64,000 bases of DNA from Methylophaga thalassica MP (GCF_000214595.1 NZ_AFIG01000001.1:763501-827500), one strand, 5' to 3'; counted from the first letter of the stretch, positions 8,772-19,675 are shown. Notes: generated from the letters alone by a model not told the origin. A program made the numbers and translations.

Positions 8772-9406
8772 TGGCTTTACTTCCTGTTCTACCAGATGCA
8801 ATAAAGGGGTTTGAAGACGTTAATCGTTACTGGGATAGCTACGCTCAAGCCTGGGTTGCAAAAATTCTACCTGGACAACTCTATGTGAGTTGTAGTGATG
8901 ATGAGGTGATTTCAACAACCTTGGGGTCTTGCGTTGCGGCTTGTATTCGTGATCGAATAAAGGGTATTGGTGGCGTAAATCACTTTATGCTGCCATGGAC
9001 AGAAAATGCGCCAAGTGAAACATGGAAAGGCATGGCAACACGTTATGGCAGTTTTGCCATGGAGTCTTTGATAAATGAGATTTTAAAGGCTGGTGGCGAA
9101 CGCTGTAACTTAGAGATGAAGGTTTGTGGTGGGGCTCGCATCATAAACGGAATATCGAATGATATTGGACGTAAAAATAGTGACTTTATTCTTAGCTTCG
9201 CTCAAACCGAGGGCATCCCTCTGATTGCTTATGATCTTGGAGACATTCATCCTCGAAAACTGATGTATTACCCCAGCACCGGACAGATGTATGTCAAACG
9301 TATTCAACAACTTCACAATGATACTGTTTACCAGCGGGAGTCTCAGTATCATGAACAATTAAAAGCCGCGCCCCAGAGTGGTGGCGTAGAGTTATTCGAC
9401 AGGTAG
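8768..9406 (+). CDS. cheD: Chemoreceptor glutamine deamidase CheD
   Basis: CheD deamidates specific glutamines of chemoreceptors and, in some bacteria, interacts with the CheY phosphatase CheC. The 212-residue protein shows the active-site features: Cys55 in TLGSCVAAC, His72 in GGVNHFMLP and Thr91 in MATRYG. Length and motif order fit the family. A start at the second ATG (8771) is equally possible, because the gene begins ATGATG. It overlaps cheR by 4 bases and is followed by cheB after 7 bases. No cheC gene is visible in the window. Confidence 0.94.
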   Translation: MMALLPVLPDAIKGFEDVNRYWDSYAQAWVAKILPGQLYVSCSDDEVISTTLGSCVAACIRDRIKGIGGVNHFMLPWTENAPSETWKGMATRYGSFAMESLINEILKAGGERCNLEMKVCGGARIINGISNDIGRKNSDFILSFAQTEGIPLIAYDLGDIHPRKLMYYPSTGQMYVKRIQQLHNDTVYQRESQYHEQLKAAPQSGGVELFDR

Positions 9407-9413
9407 GGAAGGA

Positions 9414-10481
9414 ATGAAAAAGATTTCTGTTATTGTCATTGATGATTCGGCTTTAGTCAGAAAGCTACTATCAGAGATCCTCAATTCCGACCCTGAACTG
9501 GAAGTAGTTGCGACAGCTGGAGACCCTTATCAGGCTAGAGAAAAGATTAAACAGTTTAATCCAGATGTGTTAACGCTGGATGTTGAAATGCCAAAAATGG
9601 ATGGGGTGACATTTTTACGTAATCTGATGCGGTTGAGGCCAATGCCTGTAGTTATGGTGTCAACACTGACAGAAAAAGGCGCACAAATCACCCTTGAAGC
9701 TATGGCCTTGGGCGCATTTGATTTTGTAGAAAAACCCAAATTGGATTTATCTCAAACTCTGGCCACCTACTCCGATGAAATTATCAGTAAAGTGAAAGCA
9801 GCGGCGGGCGTTCAACCTGAACAATTGAACCAAAAAGCGATGCTGCAAGTAGATGAGCGTTTAACAGCCGATGCGATTATTGCTAAGAGTTCAAAAAATA
9901 TTCCTTTAAAAACCACTGAAAAAATTGTTGCAATCGGGGCTTCCACTGGCGGAACAGAAGCAATAAAAACAGTCTTGTGTGCATTGCCAGCCAATGCGCC
10001 AGGTATTGTGATTACACAACATATACCTGCGAGCTTCAGTGCGCCTTTTGCGGATCGTGTGAATAAAATGTCGGTGTTGAATGTCAGTCAGGCAGAAGAT
10101 GGTGAGCAAATACTGCCTGGACATGTATATATTGCCCCAGGAGACAAACATCTTTTAGTTGAGCGTAGTGGAGCTCGTTACTATTGTCGATTGAATGATG
10201 GTCCCGCAGTATCACGTCATAAACCCTCAGTTGATGTTCTCTTTCGTTCGGTTGCTCAAAATGTTGGAGCAAATGCGATTGGTATTATGTTGACCGGAAT
10301 GGGCGATGATGGCGCTAGGGGCATGATGGAGATGAAGGATAATGGGGCGAGTAACATTGTTCAGGATGAAAAAAGCAGTGTTGTCTGGGGTATGCCCGGC
10401 GCGGCCTACAAGCTGGGGGCGGCGGAATTGATGCTACCGCTGGATAAAATTGCTCAAGAGATCATGAAACAGGGTCGATAA
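9414..10481 (+). CDS. cheB: Protein-glutamate methylesterase/response regulator CheB
   Basis: CheB removes receptor methyl groups after CheA phosphorylates it, completing the adaptation loop with CheR and CheD. The 355-residue protein has a receiver domain with D10-D11 and phospho-acceptor D56 (LTLDVEMPKMDG), a linker, and the methylesterase domain. Its catalytic Ser is in IGASTGGTEA, His in ITQHIPASFS and Asp in LTGMGDDGARGM. The ATG at 9414 follows a GGAAGG ribosome binding site. It ends the tightly packed che genes; a receptor gene follows after 36 bases. Confidence 0.97.
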   Translation: MKKISVIVIDDSALVRKLLSEILNSDPELEVVATAGDPYQAREKIKQFNPDVLTLDVEMPKMDGVTFLRNLMRLRPMPVVMVSTLTEKGAQITLEAMALGAFDFVEKPKLDLSQTLATYSDEIISKVKAAAGVQPEQLNQKAMLQVDERLTADAIIAKSSKNIPLKTTEKIVAIGASTGGTEAIKTVLCALPANAPGIVITQHIPASFSAPFADRVNKMSVLNVSQAEDGEQILPGHVYIAPGDKHLLVERSGARYYCRLNDGPAVSRHKPSVDVLFRSVAQNVGANAIGIMLTGMGDDGARGMMEMKDNGASNIVQDEKSSVVWGMPGAAYKLGAAELMLPLDKIAQEIMKQGR

Positions 10482-10517
10482 TGTTCGATACATACGCGAG
10501 AGTTAATTAAGGACGAT

Positions 10518-11693
10518 ATGATGAAAAATCCGTTTGATAAAAAACATATTATTGCTTTCCTATCGTCCATAGGGTTTGTTATAGCCGCCTTATTTTTCGT
10601 GAACTGGCTGGCGGCGTTATTGGTTCTATTTGCCTCTGTTTCAGTATTTTTTTTATTGCGTGAGAATGTGTCAGTTCAAATGCAGACAGCGGTTGCTACG
10701 ACACAGTTATCTTCGGCGGATATCGATGATTTAAAAAATGAAGTAGTCGGTGATATCACGCTTCAGATTGAAAATAAACGTGCAGAGAATGAGCAAATTT
10801 CTGCATTGTTGACAAATGCCGTGCAATCTTTGGGTGATAGTTTCCAAGGTTTGAATGAACAAGCTTCAAATGAGGATGATATGCTTCATAGCTTGGTTGA
10901 TCATAGAGATGGTCAGCAAGGTCTGTCTGAGTTTATAAAAGAAACCGAATCGGTTATGAGCTTTCTTGTGCAAACCTTGCTAAAAAACTCAGATGATAGC
11001 CGTTTGGTAATGGATAAACTGGATGAAATTAATCAGAGAGTTGACGGCGTAATTTCTTTGCTGGACGACGTAAAAGATATCGCATCTCAAACAAACTTAT
11101 TAGCCCTAAATGCGGCGATAGAAGCAGCAAGAGCAGGAGATGCCGGGCGTGGATTTGCTGTTGTTGCTGATGAAGTCAGAAAACTATCACAAAAATCTGA
11201 TGACTTTAGTGATGAAATAAATAAAATCACTATGCAGGTTAAGTCAACCATTGACGAGGCAAGTGATGTCATTTCTGAGTTAGTCTCTGCCGATACAGAT
11301 TTAGTAATGAACAGTAAAGCCAAAGTAGCAGAAATGACCACTACCATGTCAGCACTGAATGATAAAACGCAATCCGTGATATCTGGTACGAGTGAGATTA
11401 GTCATCAGATATCTGGCTTGGTAAACCAGGCGGTAACATCACTTCAGTTTGAAGATATGTGTCATCAGTTAAGCGAGCATATGGATAAGCGTTTAAATAC
11501 AGTGTCAGCACTTATCAATGTAATTAGTGAGATACCCTTGTCATCGGATAGCGATGGTGATCTAGCAGCATGTCAGCAGAAATTTCTAGAGGTCAAAAAA
11601 ACAGTAGCTGAACTCCAGAATAAAATAGATGAAACAAAACACAAATCGGTCTCACAAAAAAGTGTCGATGCCGGAGATATCGAACTCTTCTAA
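10518..11693 (+). CDS. Short methyl-accepting chemotaxis protein without a sensor domain
   Basis: This 391-residue receptor-like protein begins with a hydrophobic hairpin of two adjacent membrane segments (about residues 9-28 and 30-47) with essentially no periplasmic loop. The rest is cytoplasmic coiled coil carrying the conserved tip [20 protein letters not shown] and [15 protein letters not shown]. No HAMP, PAS or ligand-binding domain is evident. It could sense a membrane or cytoplasmic parameter, depend on a partner, or act as a structural array component. It lies between cheB and fliK, after an AAGGA-like ribosome binding site. The ligand is unknown. Confidence 0.9.
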   Translation: MMKNPFDKKHIIAFLSSIGFVIAALFFVNWLAALLVLFASVSVFFLLRENVSVQMQTAVATTQLSSADIDDLKNEVVGDITLQIENKRAENEQISALLTNAVQSLGDSFQGLNEQASNEDDMLHSLVDHRDGQQGLSEFIKETESVMSFLVQTLLKNSDDSRLVMDKLDEINQRVDGVISLLDDVKDIASQTNLLALNAAIEAARAGDAGRGFAVVADEVRKLSQKSDDFSDEINKITMQVKSTIDEASDVISELVSADTDLVMNSKAKVAEMTTTMSALNDKTQSVISGTSEISHQISGLVNQAVTSLQFEDMCHQLSEHMDKRLNTVSALINVISEIPLSSDSDGDLAACQQKFLEVKKTVAELQNKIDETKHKSVSQKSVDAGDIELF

Positions 11694-11697
11694 ATAC

Positions 11698-11713
11698 TGG
11701 CACATTGCTTGCT
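11698..11713 (+). promoter_or_regulatory. Candidate sigma-54 (RpoN) promoter of fliK
   Basis: TGGCAC at 11698, a 5-base spacer and TTGCT ending at 11713 give the full -24/-12 sigma-54 consensus with the invariant GG and GC ten bases apart. The element starts 5 bases after the preceding receptor gene and 66 bases before fliK. Hook-class flagellar genes of polar flagellates are commonly RpoN-dependent, so the context fits. Confidence 0.8.
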
Positions 11714-11763
11714 CTTAACTCCATGAACAGGTCGATAACGACGATAGAGTAGGGAGAGGCGTT

Positions 11764-13164
11764 ATGCCACAAAGTGTTTCTATACAAACCGATAGTGTTG
11801 TCAGCACTAAGCTAGCACATACCAAAGAAGTATCGAAGGATAACTCTTTCTCTGAAACGCTTGATAAACATATCAATACAGCAGAACAGAGGTCTACCGA
11901 GTCAAATAAGTCGCAAACAAAATCAGTTGAAAGCCGCGATAATAAGGCGACCGATAAAACGGAAAAGGATGAGTCTGTCACAACGGAAGCGGACAAAAAG
12001 ACGGAAAAAAGCGACAACGATGACGGCAAGAAATTGCCGTCTGAGGACAAGGTCAGTGATAAAGATACTGAACCTAAAAATGATGCGGAATCACCTTCTG
12101 AGGATTCTGACACAGCAGATTCGCAAACAACTTTTGTCGTTGTCCAATCGCCAGAAACAAAAGTACCCGTAACCAGCAACAATGAAGTTAATGTCGCGGC
12201 CGAAGGTGACGCTGCCGTAAAAAAATCAGTGACTGCGCCGTCTGTCACATCAACTTTAGAACCTCAAAAACAATCAACATCATCTACTGAGACTAACTCA
12301 GAAACCAATGCGCTTAATAAAAAACAAGCTGACGCCAGCCTGGTTACGGTAACGGAGACAGAAAAAGCGGTCATTAAACAAACTCAAAATTCGACAGATG
12401 AAAAAGTGCCCAATTTTGCTAAGGCACTGCAGTCGATGAATGAAGCTGACGGCAAAACCAGTGAAATTCGTGCCGACATCATGGATGCCATTAAACGACA
12501 ACGCCAAAGAGGTGATGGTGAGCAGGTTACTAATGTTAGGAATATGATGGCAGCACAAGCCGAAAACAAAGATAAAACAGATGTTGATCTGCTTGGTATT
12601 CGTGCTGATAAAACAATTCAAGAGCGGATAGTTGGAAGTACATCGGCTACTGCGACCTCTGTGAACACTAGCGCAACATCATCACAGACAGGATCCACTT
12701 CAACACCAAGCACGTCTGTGGTCAGCCTGCCCGTTCAGCCGAATATACAAAGCTCAGCATGGTCACAAGTGATGAATAGCCGTGTCATCTGGATGGCTAA
12801 AGAAGGTATTCAGCAGGCTGAGTTGAAAATGAACCCGGCTAATTTAGGTCCAGTTGAAGTAAAACTCCATGTACAAAATGATCAGGCCAGTGTAACTTTT
12901 CTCGCACAACACTCCACAACAAGAGATGCGTTGGAACAGGCTTTGCCAAAATTACGAGATAGCTTTGCAGAAAATGGTATTCAGCTGACGCATGCTGAGG
13001 TGGGGCAGCAACAGCATCAACAGCAACGAGAAGATCAGCCACAGCAAACACAGAATTCTCAGAATTTTACTCAAGCCCGTGGTCAAAGTGACGATATAAT
13101 GACTGAAGCCGAGGAAACGCTAGGTTCTGCTAGAGAAGAAAGTGGTCTTAGTTTGTACGTCTGA
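11764..13164 (+). CDS. fliK: Flagellar hook-length control protein FliK
   Basis: FliK is exported during hook assembly, measures hook length and triggers the switch of export specificity from hook to filament. The 466-residue product has a long, low-complexity, Ser/Thr/Glu/Lys-rich N-terminal part (about 1-330), as is typical for the unfolded ruler. The conserved C-terminal domain begins around residue 340 (QAELKMNPANLGPVEVKLHV) and ends in a Gln-rich tail. An antisense open frame over the repetitive half is a compositional shadow. The gene stands between two chemoreceptor genes, away from the other hook genes, and has its own sigma-54-type promoter. Confidence 0.92.
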   Translation: MPQSVSIQTDSVVSTKLAHTKEVSKDNSFSETLDKHINTAEQRSTESNKSQTKSVESRDNKATDKTEKDESVTTEADKKTEKSDNDDGKKLPSEDKVSDKDTEPKNDAESPSEDSDTADSQTTFVVVQSPETKVPVTSNNEVNVAAEGDAAVKKSVTAPSVTSTLEPQKQSTSSTETNSETNALNKKQADASLVTVTETEKAVIKQTQNSTDEKVPNFAKALQSMNEADGKTSEIRADIMDAIKRQRQRGDGEQVTNVRNMMAAQAENKDKTDVDLLGIRADKTIQERIVGSTSATATSVNTSATSSQTGSTSTPSTSVVSLPVQPNIQSSAWSQVMNSRVIWMAKEGIQQAELKMNPANLGPVEVKLHVQNDQASVTFLAQHSTTRDALEQALPKLRDSFAENGIQLTHAEVGQQQHQQQREDQPQQTQNSQNFTQARGQSDDIMTEAEETLGSAREESGLSLYV

Positions 13165-13207
13165 GGCATAAAATAATAATATTAAGTTCAATCCGGGAGA
13201 GACGGAC

Positions 13208-14401
13208 GTGTTCAAACTTGAAAATTTCTCTTTGAGAAAACGCATGTATATCATTGGTGGTCTTGGTGTGGTTGCCTTATTGGGACTACTGCTGCTTGAA
13301 GGCTATATGTATCACTCTGGTATCAAGGAAATAGAAGCACTGTACATTGCAGCAATGTATGTTGTGGTAGCAAGTATTTTAGTGGTGGCTATTGCCCACT
13401 ACATCGGTCGATTCGGTGACAAGCGCGCGATGACCTTAGTTGGTGCAATTCAGAACATCAAAAAAGGTGATTTGACTCATAAAGTAGCTATCTCTGGAAA
13501 AAGTGATTTTAGCTGGATGGCATTTGAACTGGACAGTGCCAGAAAAAATGTTGCTAACCTGGTTCACACTTTAGTTGGTGGTGTAACTCAGCTCACGTCA
13601 GCTAGTCAGAATATGCAAGCTATCAGTAAAGAAACGGTTGATGGCGTATTACGCCAACAGTCAGAAACGACACAGGTGGCGACAGCTATGAATGAAATGA
13701 CCGCTTCAGTTCAAGAAGTGGCTCGAACAGCTTCCAGTGCGGCAGAAGCTGCTCGAAATGCAGATACAGAAGCTAAAGCAGGTAAGCAGGTGGTAATGGA
13801 AACCATGCAGGCCATTGACTCCCTAGCTACCGAAGTTGAAAAAGCGGCAGAACAATTGAGCAGCCTGGAATCAGATATCGGCAATATCGGTGCAATCGTT
13901 GATGTCATTCGCGGCATTACTGAACAAACCAACTTACTTGCACTGAACGCAGCTATTGAAGCTGCCCGTGCAGGTGAACACGGTCGAGGCTTTGCGGTGG
14001 TCGCCGATGAAGTCCGCACGCTGGCTGCCAGAACACAATCATCTACTCATGAAATAGAAGAGATGGTTGAACGCCTGCAGCAAGGTGCTCAGGTTGCGGT
14101 AAAAGTCATGAACGAAGGTCGCGAGCGAGCAAAACACAGTGTTGAAAAAGCATCCAGTGCTGGTGCTGCTTTGGATTCAATCACTGCGATGATTTCCACC
14201 ATGGATGAAATGAGTGCACAAATTTCTAGTGCAGCGAATGAACAGTCTTCAGTGGCTGAAGATATCAACCGTGGTATTGTGAATATCAGTCAGGTTGCTG
14301 AGCATACCGCTGAGGGGGCGAGAGAGTCTTCTATTGCAGTAGAAACCTTGAGTAATCTGGCGACGCAGTTACAAGAAGCGGCAAGTAAATTTAAAGTATA
14401 A
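13208..14401 (+). CDS. Methyl-accepting chemotaxis protein with minimal periplasmic loop
   Basis: This is a 397-residue membrane chemoreceptor. Two membrane segments (about residues 12-32 and 43-62) enclose only about ten residues, so there is no periplasmic ligand domain. A HAMP domain follows (about 63-115, with [10 protein letters not shown]), then the signalling hairpin with the tip [20 protein letters not shown] and [15 protein letters not shown]. The start is GTG at 13208 after a GGGAGAG ribosome binding site. It may report membrane or energy state, or a partner's signal. A strong terminator follows, closing the flagellar and chemotaxis region. Confidence 0.92.
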   Translation: MFKLENFSLRKRMYIIGGLGVVALLGLLLLEGYMYHSGIKEIEALYIAAMYVVVASILVVAIAHYIGRFGDKRAMTLVGAIQNIKKGDLTHKVAISGKSDFSWMAFELDSARKNVANLVHTLVGGVTQLTSASQNMQAISKETVDGVLRQQSETTQVATAMNEMTASVQEVARTASSAAEAARNADTEAKAGKQVVMETMQAIDSLATEVEKAAEQLSSLESDIGNIGAIVDVIRGITEQTNLLALNAAIEAARAGEHGRGFAVVADEVRTLAARTQSSTHEIEEMVERLQQGAQVAVKVMNEGRERAKHSVEKASSAGAALDSITAMISTMDEMSAQISSAANEQSSVAEDINRGIVNISQVAEHTAEGARESSIAVETLSNLATQLQEAASKFKV

Positions 14402-14423
14402 ATGTGCTTTAAAATATAGAGAT

Positions 14424-14455
14424 AAAAAAAAGCCCGGTTTACCGGGCTTTTTTTA
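14424..14455. terminator. Bidirectional intrinsic terminator between receptor gene and pyrF
   Basis: The stem AGCCCGG/CCGGGCT with a TTTA loop is flanked by an A-run on the left and a T-run on the right. It can therefore end both the + strand receptor gene and the converging pyrF gene, whose stop codon is at 14457. Confidence 0.93.
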
Positions 14456-14456
14456 T

Positions 14457-15149
14457 TCAGAGAAGACTTTTTTCAATATCTGCCAACGCCTGCATTGGAT
14501 CACTTGCCGCGGTAATTGGTCTGCCAATCACCAGATAATGGCTTCCAGCTTCTATTGCTTGTTTTGGTGTCATAATCCGATGTTGATCTCCAACATCACT
14601 ACCTGCAGGACGAATACCCGGCGTGATTAATTGGAAAGCGTCGCCTAGATTTTCACGAAGCGCACTAGCTTCCTGAGCAGAACATACGATGCCATCTAAG
14701 CCGCTGCTTTTAGCCATTTTTGCCAAACGAATTACCGTATCAGACATATTACCGCTGAGACCTATTTGCTCAAACGTAGTTTGATCCATACTGGTAAGCA
14801 AGGTAACACCAATCAGAATTGGTTGAGTAGAAGCGCTGTCAACAGCTTCTCTGGCTGCTTCCATCATTGCTGCACCACCTAAAGTATGTACATTGAGCAT
14901 CCAGACACCCAGATCAGCAGCGGCTGCACAGGCTTTGGCAACGGTATGAGGAATATCGTGATATTTCAGATCGAGAAATACATCAAAACCGCGGGAGACT
15001 AGGTCAGTGACTACACTTGGACCAGAGCGGGTAAATAACTCTTTCCCTACTTTTACGCGTGCACGCTTTGGATCAATTTGATCGGCCATCTGCAGGGCAT
15101 CATTGGCTGTAGCATAGTCAAGGGCAACAATAATTCTCGGGTCTGACAT
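14457..15149 (-). CDS. pyrF: Orotidine 5'-phosphate decarboxylase
   Basis: PyrF decarboxylates OMP to UMP, the last step of de novo pyrimidine synthesis. The 230-residue TIM-barrel protein shows the catalytic segment [11 protein letters not shown] (residues about 61-71) and the phosphate-binding LVIGRPIT near the C-terminus. The frame is open upstream to a TTG at 15161, but GGAGAAATCA lies between that TTG and the ATG at 15149 and makes a good ribosome binding site for the ATG, so I chose it. The gene is divergent from tgt and converges on the receptor gene terminator. Confidence 0.96.
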   Translation of the reverse strand: MSDPRIIVALDYATANDALQMADQIDPKRARVKVGKELFTRSGPSVVTDLVSRGFDVFLDLKYHDIPHTVAKACAAAADLGVWMLNVHTLGGAAMMEAAREAVDSASTQPILIGVTLLTSMDQTTFEQIGLSGNMSDTVIRLAKMAKSSGLDGIVCSAQEASALRENLGDAFQLITPGIRPAGSDVGDQHRIMTPKQAIEAGSHYLVIGRPITAASDPMQALADIEKSLL

Positions 15150-15259
15150 TGATTTCTCCAAACTGACAATGACCGGGATCCTACCTCAATTGCGTCAGTT
15201 TCGCCGTTAATATCAAGAAAATGTTATTCTGTCCGGCGTTTTTTGCTGAGATTAAATGA

Positions 15260-16366
<1,107 letters not shown>

Positions 16367-16400
16367 AACGGTTCAATGCTATCGAACACCCTGTCAGCTG

Positions 16401-16409
16401 TGGCATAAT
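16401..16409 (+). promoter_or_regulatory. Possible extended -10 promoter for yajC-secDF
   Basis: TGGCATAAT in the tgt-yajC gap matches an extended -10 element, with TG one base before CATAAT, placed 37 bases before the yajC ATG. No good -35 is visible, so this is weak; the genes may also be read through from tgt. Confidence 0.35.
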
Positions 16410-16445
16410 CGGTTTCTTTTTTCTTGTTGATTTTGAGGATTAACG

Positions 16446-16781
16446 ATGGACTTTTTTATCTCTCCAGCTGCCGCTGCTGATGCAGCAACGACAACAGCAG
16501 GTTCTCCAGGCCTGATGGATTTTGCTTTTCCCATTATTCTGTTAGTGCTGTTTTATTTCATGCTGATCAGACCTCAGCAAAAACGTGCAAAAGAACATAA
16601 AGCAATGCAATCTGCCTTATCAAAAGGCGACGAAGTGGTAACAGACGGTGGTTTGATGGGGAAAATTATTGAAATTACCGATAATGCTATCACTGTTCAA
16701 ATTGCTGAAAATGTTGAAGTAAAAGTACGTCGTGAATCAGTCAATGCTGTTTTACCCAAAGGTACATTGAAAAAACTATAA
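16446..16781 (+). CDS. yajC: Sec translocon accessory protein YajC
   Basis: YajC is a small inner-membrane partner of the SecDF complex. The 111-residue protein has a short Ala-rich N-terminal segment, one membrane helix (about residues 22-41, FAFPIILLVLFYFMLIRP), then the cytoplasmic domain with the conserved RPQQKR and GDEVVTDGG motifs. It lies between tgt and secD as usual. The ATG at 16446 follows a GAGG ribosome binding site. Confidence 0.96.
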   Translation: MDFFISPAAAADAATTTAGSPGLMDFAFPIILLVLFYFMLIRPQQKRAKEHKAMQSALSKGDEVVTDGGLMGKIIEITDNAITVQIAENVEVKVRRESVNAVLPKGTLKKL

Positions 16782-16829
16782 GGTCTTGCCATCTGAAGGA
16801 TGGCTTGAAGTAAAAGTCAGGAATGAATT

Positions 16830-18683
16830 ATGAACCGATATCCACTGTGGAAAAACTTACTTGTTCTTATTGTGTTATTAGTCGCAGGACTATATGCACT
16901 CCCTAATTTATACGGGGATGACCCGGCAGTGCAGATTTCTGCTGGTAGAACTGCCACGGTGGATTTGGCTTTAGCAGATAAAGCGGAAAAAGCACTTAAA
17001 ACGGCTGGCATTGAATATAAAGGTGCTCAGCTTGAAGATGACAAGCTACTTATCAGATTAACCTCTGCAGACAATCAATTAAAAGCTAAAGACGCTTTAA
17101 GCAAAGCCTTAGTAGGCGATTACATTATTGCCTTGAATCTGGCTTCTACTACACCGCATTGGTTAGCGTCTCTGGGCGCAGAACCGATGAATCTTGGCCT
17201 AGACTTGCGTGGTGGTGTTCACTTTCTAATGCAAGTGGATATGGACGCCGCTGTGAAGCAAAGCCTTGATACTTATGGCAGTGATATTCGTTTATCACTT
17301 CGCGAAGAAAAAATTCGTTATAAACAAATCAAAGTAGAAGGTCAGAAACTGATTTTGGTGTTACGCAACACCGAAGACAGAGACAAAGCTGAATCTTTGA
17401 TTCTGAAAAACTTCAATGATCTTCAGGTCACAGTATCTGATAATGAGGCTAGCCCTGAAATCATCATGAATATGTCTGAAAAGAGTATTCGTGAGACCAA
17501 ACAACTCGCCTTACAACAAAACATCACTACATTAAGAAATCGTATTAATGAGCTGGGTGTGGCAGAGCCAACGGTGCAGCAGCAGGGTGATGACCGAATC
17601 GTCGTTCAACTGCCTGGTGTGCAGGATACTGCGCAAGCGAAGAAGATCCTGGGAGCGACAGCTACCCTTGAGTTCAGACTGGTTGATACAGAGCATGATG
17701 TTAAAGATGCGGTGAATGGACGCATTCCACCGAACTCAGAACTTTATTACAGCCGTGATGGACGCCCTTATTTGCTGGATAAGCGCGTCATGCTGACGGG
17801 TGAGCATGTGATCAATGCGGCATCAACTTTAGATCCGCAATCTGGTACCCCAGCTGTTTCTGTCACCTTGGATGGTAAAGGTGCGAGAGCATTTAGTAAT
17901 GTGACCCGCGATAATATCGGTAATCCAATGGCGGTGGTTTTCATTGAGTCAAAAATGGAAACAAAAGAGATTGATGGTGAATTGGTTTCTGTCAGACGTC
18001 AGGTGCCTGAGATTATCAATGTCGCCACCATCCGCGATCAACTCAGTAAAAAATTCCAGATTACTGGTTTAGACAGCACAACAGAAGCGCGTGATTTGTC
18101 GCTGCTGTTACGGGCGGGTGCTTTAGCGGCTCCGATTGAAATTGTCGAAGAACGGACTGTTGGACCAAGCATGGGGCAACAGAATATCGAACAAGGCTTT
18201 GAGTCAGTCATTATTGGTTTTGTACTGGTGCTGGTATTTATGCTTGTCTGGTATCGCGTATTTGGTTTATTTGCCAACGTCGCTTTAGCCGCGAACCTTA
18301 TTTTCATTGTGGCATTACTCTCGTTATTACAGGCAACACTGACCTTGCCCGGTATTGCTGGTATCGTGCTGACTGTGGGTATGGCGGTTGATGCCAACGT
18401 ACTTATTTATGAACGTATTCGTGAAGAGCTACGAAATGGTAATAGCCCTCAAGCCAGTATCAGCGCCGGTTATGATAAAGCGTTCTCTACCATCGCTGAT
18501 GCGAATATCACCACCTTGATTGCAGCCATTGTGTTATTTGGCTTCGGAACGGGGGCGATTAAAGGTTTTGCTGTGACATTATCACTCGGCATTATCACTT
18601 CTATGTTTACGGCCATTATGGGAACACGTGCTTTAGTTAACTTGTTCTATGGTCGTAAAAATAAACCTAAGCTATCAATTTAG
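16830..18683 (+). CDS. secD: Protein translocase subunit SecD
   Basis: SecD works with SecF to use the proton gradient to pull translocated proteins through SecYEG. The 617-residue protein has one N-terminal membrane helix (about 9-28), a large periplasmic region with LGLDLRGGVHFLMQVD near 125-140, and five clustered membrane helices in the last 170 residues that include the RND-type motif VGMAVDANVLIYERIREE. Length and layout match gammaproteobacterial SecD. secF follows after 5 bases. Confidence 0.97.
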   Translation: MNRYPLWKNLLVLIVLLVAGLYALPNLYGDDPAVQISAGRTATVDLALADKAEKALKTAGIEYKGAQLEDDKLLIRLTSADNQLKAKDALSKALVGDYIIALNLASTTPHWLASLGAEPMNLGLDLRGGVHFLMQVDMDAAVKQSLDTYGSDIRLSLREEKIRYKQIKVEGQKLILVLRNTEDRDKAESLILKNFNDLQVTVSDNEASPEIIMNMSEKSIRETKQLALQQNITTLRNRINELGVAEPTVQQQGDDRIVVQLPGVQDTAQAKKILGATATLEFRLVDTEHDVKDAVNGRIPPNSELYYSRDGRPYLLDKRVMLTGEHVINAASTLDPQSGTPAVSVTLDGKGARAFSNVTRDNIGNPMAVVFIESKMETKEIDGELVSVRRQVPEIINVATIRDQLSKKFQITGLDSTTEARDLSLLLRAGALAAPIEIVEERTVGPSMGQQNIEQGFESVIIGFVLVLVFMLVWYRVFGLFANVALAANLIFIVALLSLLQATLTLPGIAGIVLTVGMAVDANVLIYERIREELRNGNSPQASISAGYDKAFSTIADANITTLIAAIVLFGFGTGAIKGFAVTLSLGIITSMFTAIMGTRALVNLFYGRKNKPKLSI

Positions 18684-18688
18684 GAATC

Positions 18689-19645
18689 ATGTTCATGCAG
18701 TTTTTTAATAAACAAACGCATATCAAATTCATGTCCAAACGCTGGTTTGCCATAGCGTTTTCAAGCATATTACTTATTGTGTCTATAGGCTCATTGGTGA
18801 CGCAAGGTTTGACCTTTGGTATTGATTTTACTGGCGGCACCATGATCGAGCTGGGTTATCAGGAGCCAGCTAACTTGGATAAGATTCGTTCAAGTCTCCA
18901 AAATGGTGGTTATCCAGAAGCAGTCGTGCAGAATTTTGGTTCAATCCATGATGTTCTCGTTCGTTTACCTATCGTTGAAACCGAGAACATGGCGGAGATG
19001 AGTAATAATATCGTTTCCTTATTACAAGTTGATTCTGGTAGTCCGATCGATGTTCGTCGTGTCGAGTTCGTTGGGCCTCAAGTCGGAGATGATCTGACAG
19101 AACAGGGAGGCTTAGCGGTTTTATATGCCTTAATTGGTATTCTGATTTATGTGGCATTCCGTTTTGAATATCGCTTTGCGATTGCGTCAGTCGCTGCCTT
19201 GGTGCATGACGTCATTATCACCTTAGGTTTCTTCTCAATTACCCATGTCGAATTTGATTTGACGGTGTTGGCTGCCGTTCTGGCCATTATTGGTTATTCA
19301 TTGAATGATACGATTGTTGTTTTTGACCGGGTGCGTGAAGGGTTCCTTAAAATCCGAAAAGCGACATCGGAAGAAGTGATTGATACCTCTCTGAACGAGA
19401 CGTTGAGCAGAACCTTAATGACATCATTCACAACGTTATTAGTGGTGTTTGCTTTATTTATCCTGGGTGGTGAGGTGATTCATTCATTTGCTGAGGCATT
19501 ATTGCTGGGCATCATGATTGGTACCTACTCCTCAATCTATGTGGCGAGTTCTGCTGTACTGTTTATGGGGGTGAGTAAAGAGGATTTACTTCCGCCAGTG
19601 AAAGACAGCGATCAGGAAATTGGCGAAGACGGTAGTCAGGTCTAA
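18689..19645 (+). CDS. secF: Protein translocase subunit SecF
   Basis: SecF is the partner of SecD in proton-driven protein export. The 318-residue protein has a first membrane helix (about 19-40), the periplasmic GIDFTGGTMIEL motif, and a C-terminal membrane bundle with LNDTIVVFDRVRE. Two in-frame ATGs exist at 18689 and 18695. The AGGA at 18682-18685 is better spaced for the second, so the true start may be two residues later. A strong terminator follows the stop. Confidence 0.96.
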   Translation: MFMQFFNKQTHIKFMSKRWFAIAFSSILLIVSIGSLVTQGLTFGIDFTGGTMIELGYQEPANLDKIRSSLQNGGYPEAVVQNFGSIHDVLVRLPIVETENMAEMSNNIVSLLQVDSGSPIDVRRVEFVGPQVGDDLTEQGGLAVLYALIGILIYVAFRFEYRFAIASVAALVHDVIITLGFFSITHVEFDLTVLAAVLAIIGYSLNDTIVVFDRVREGFLKIRKATSEEVIDTSLNETLSRTLMTSFTTLLVVFALFILGGEVIHSFAEALLLGIMIGTYSSIYVASSAVLFMGVSKEDLLPPVKDSDQEIGEDGSQV

Positions 19646-19646
19646 C

Positions 19647-19675
19647 AAAAAAGCCCGAGAAATCGGGCTTTTTTT
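19647..19675. terminator. Bidirectional terminator after secF
   Basis: The stem AGCCCGA/TCGGGCT with a GAAA tetraloop is preceded by an A-run and followed by TTTTTT. It serves secF on the + strand and the small minus-strand gene whose stop codon overlaps its right edge. Confidence 0.92.

Noticed and set aside
11715..12248. 177-codon minus-strand open frame antisense to fliK
   Set aside because: It mirrors the repetitive Ser/Thr/Lys-rich half of fliK; its Ser/Leu/Val-rich translation is a compositional shadow with no start context or homology.
15150..15259. Possible promoters in the divergent pyrF/tgt gap
   Set aside because: Only weak -10-like hexamers (such as TATTCT) without matching -35 elements were found, so none is listed.
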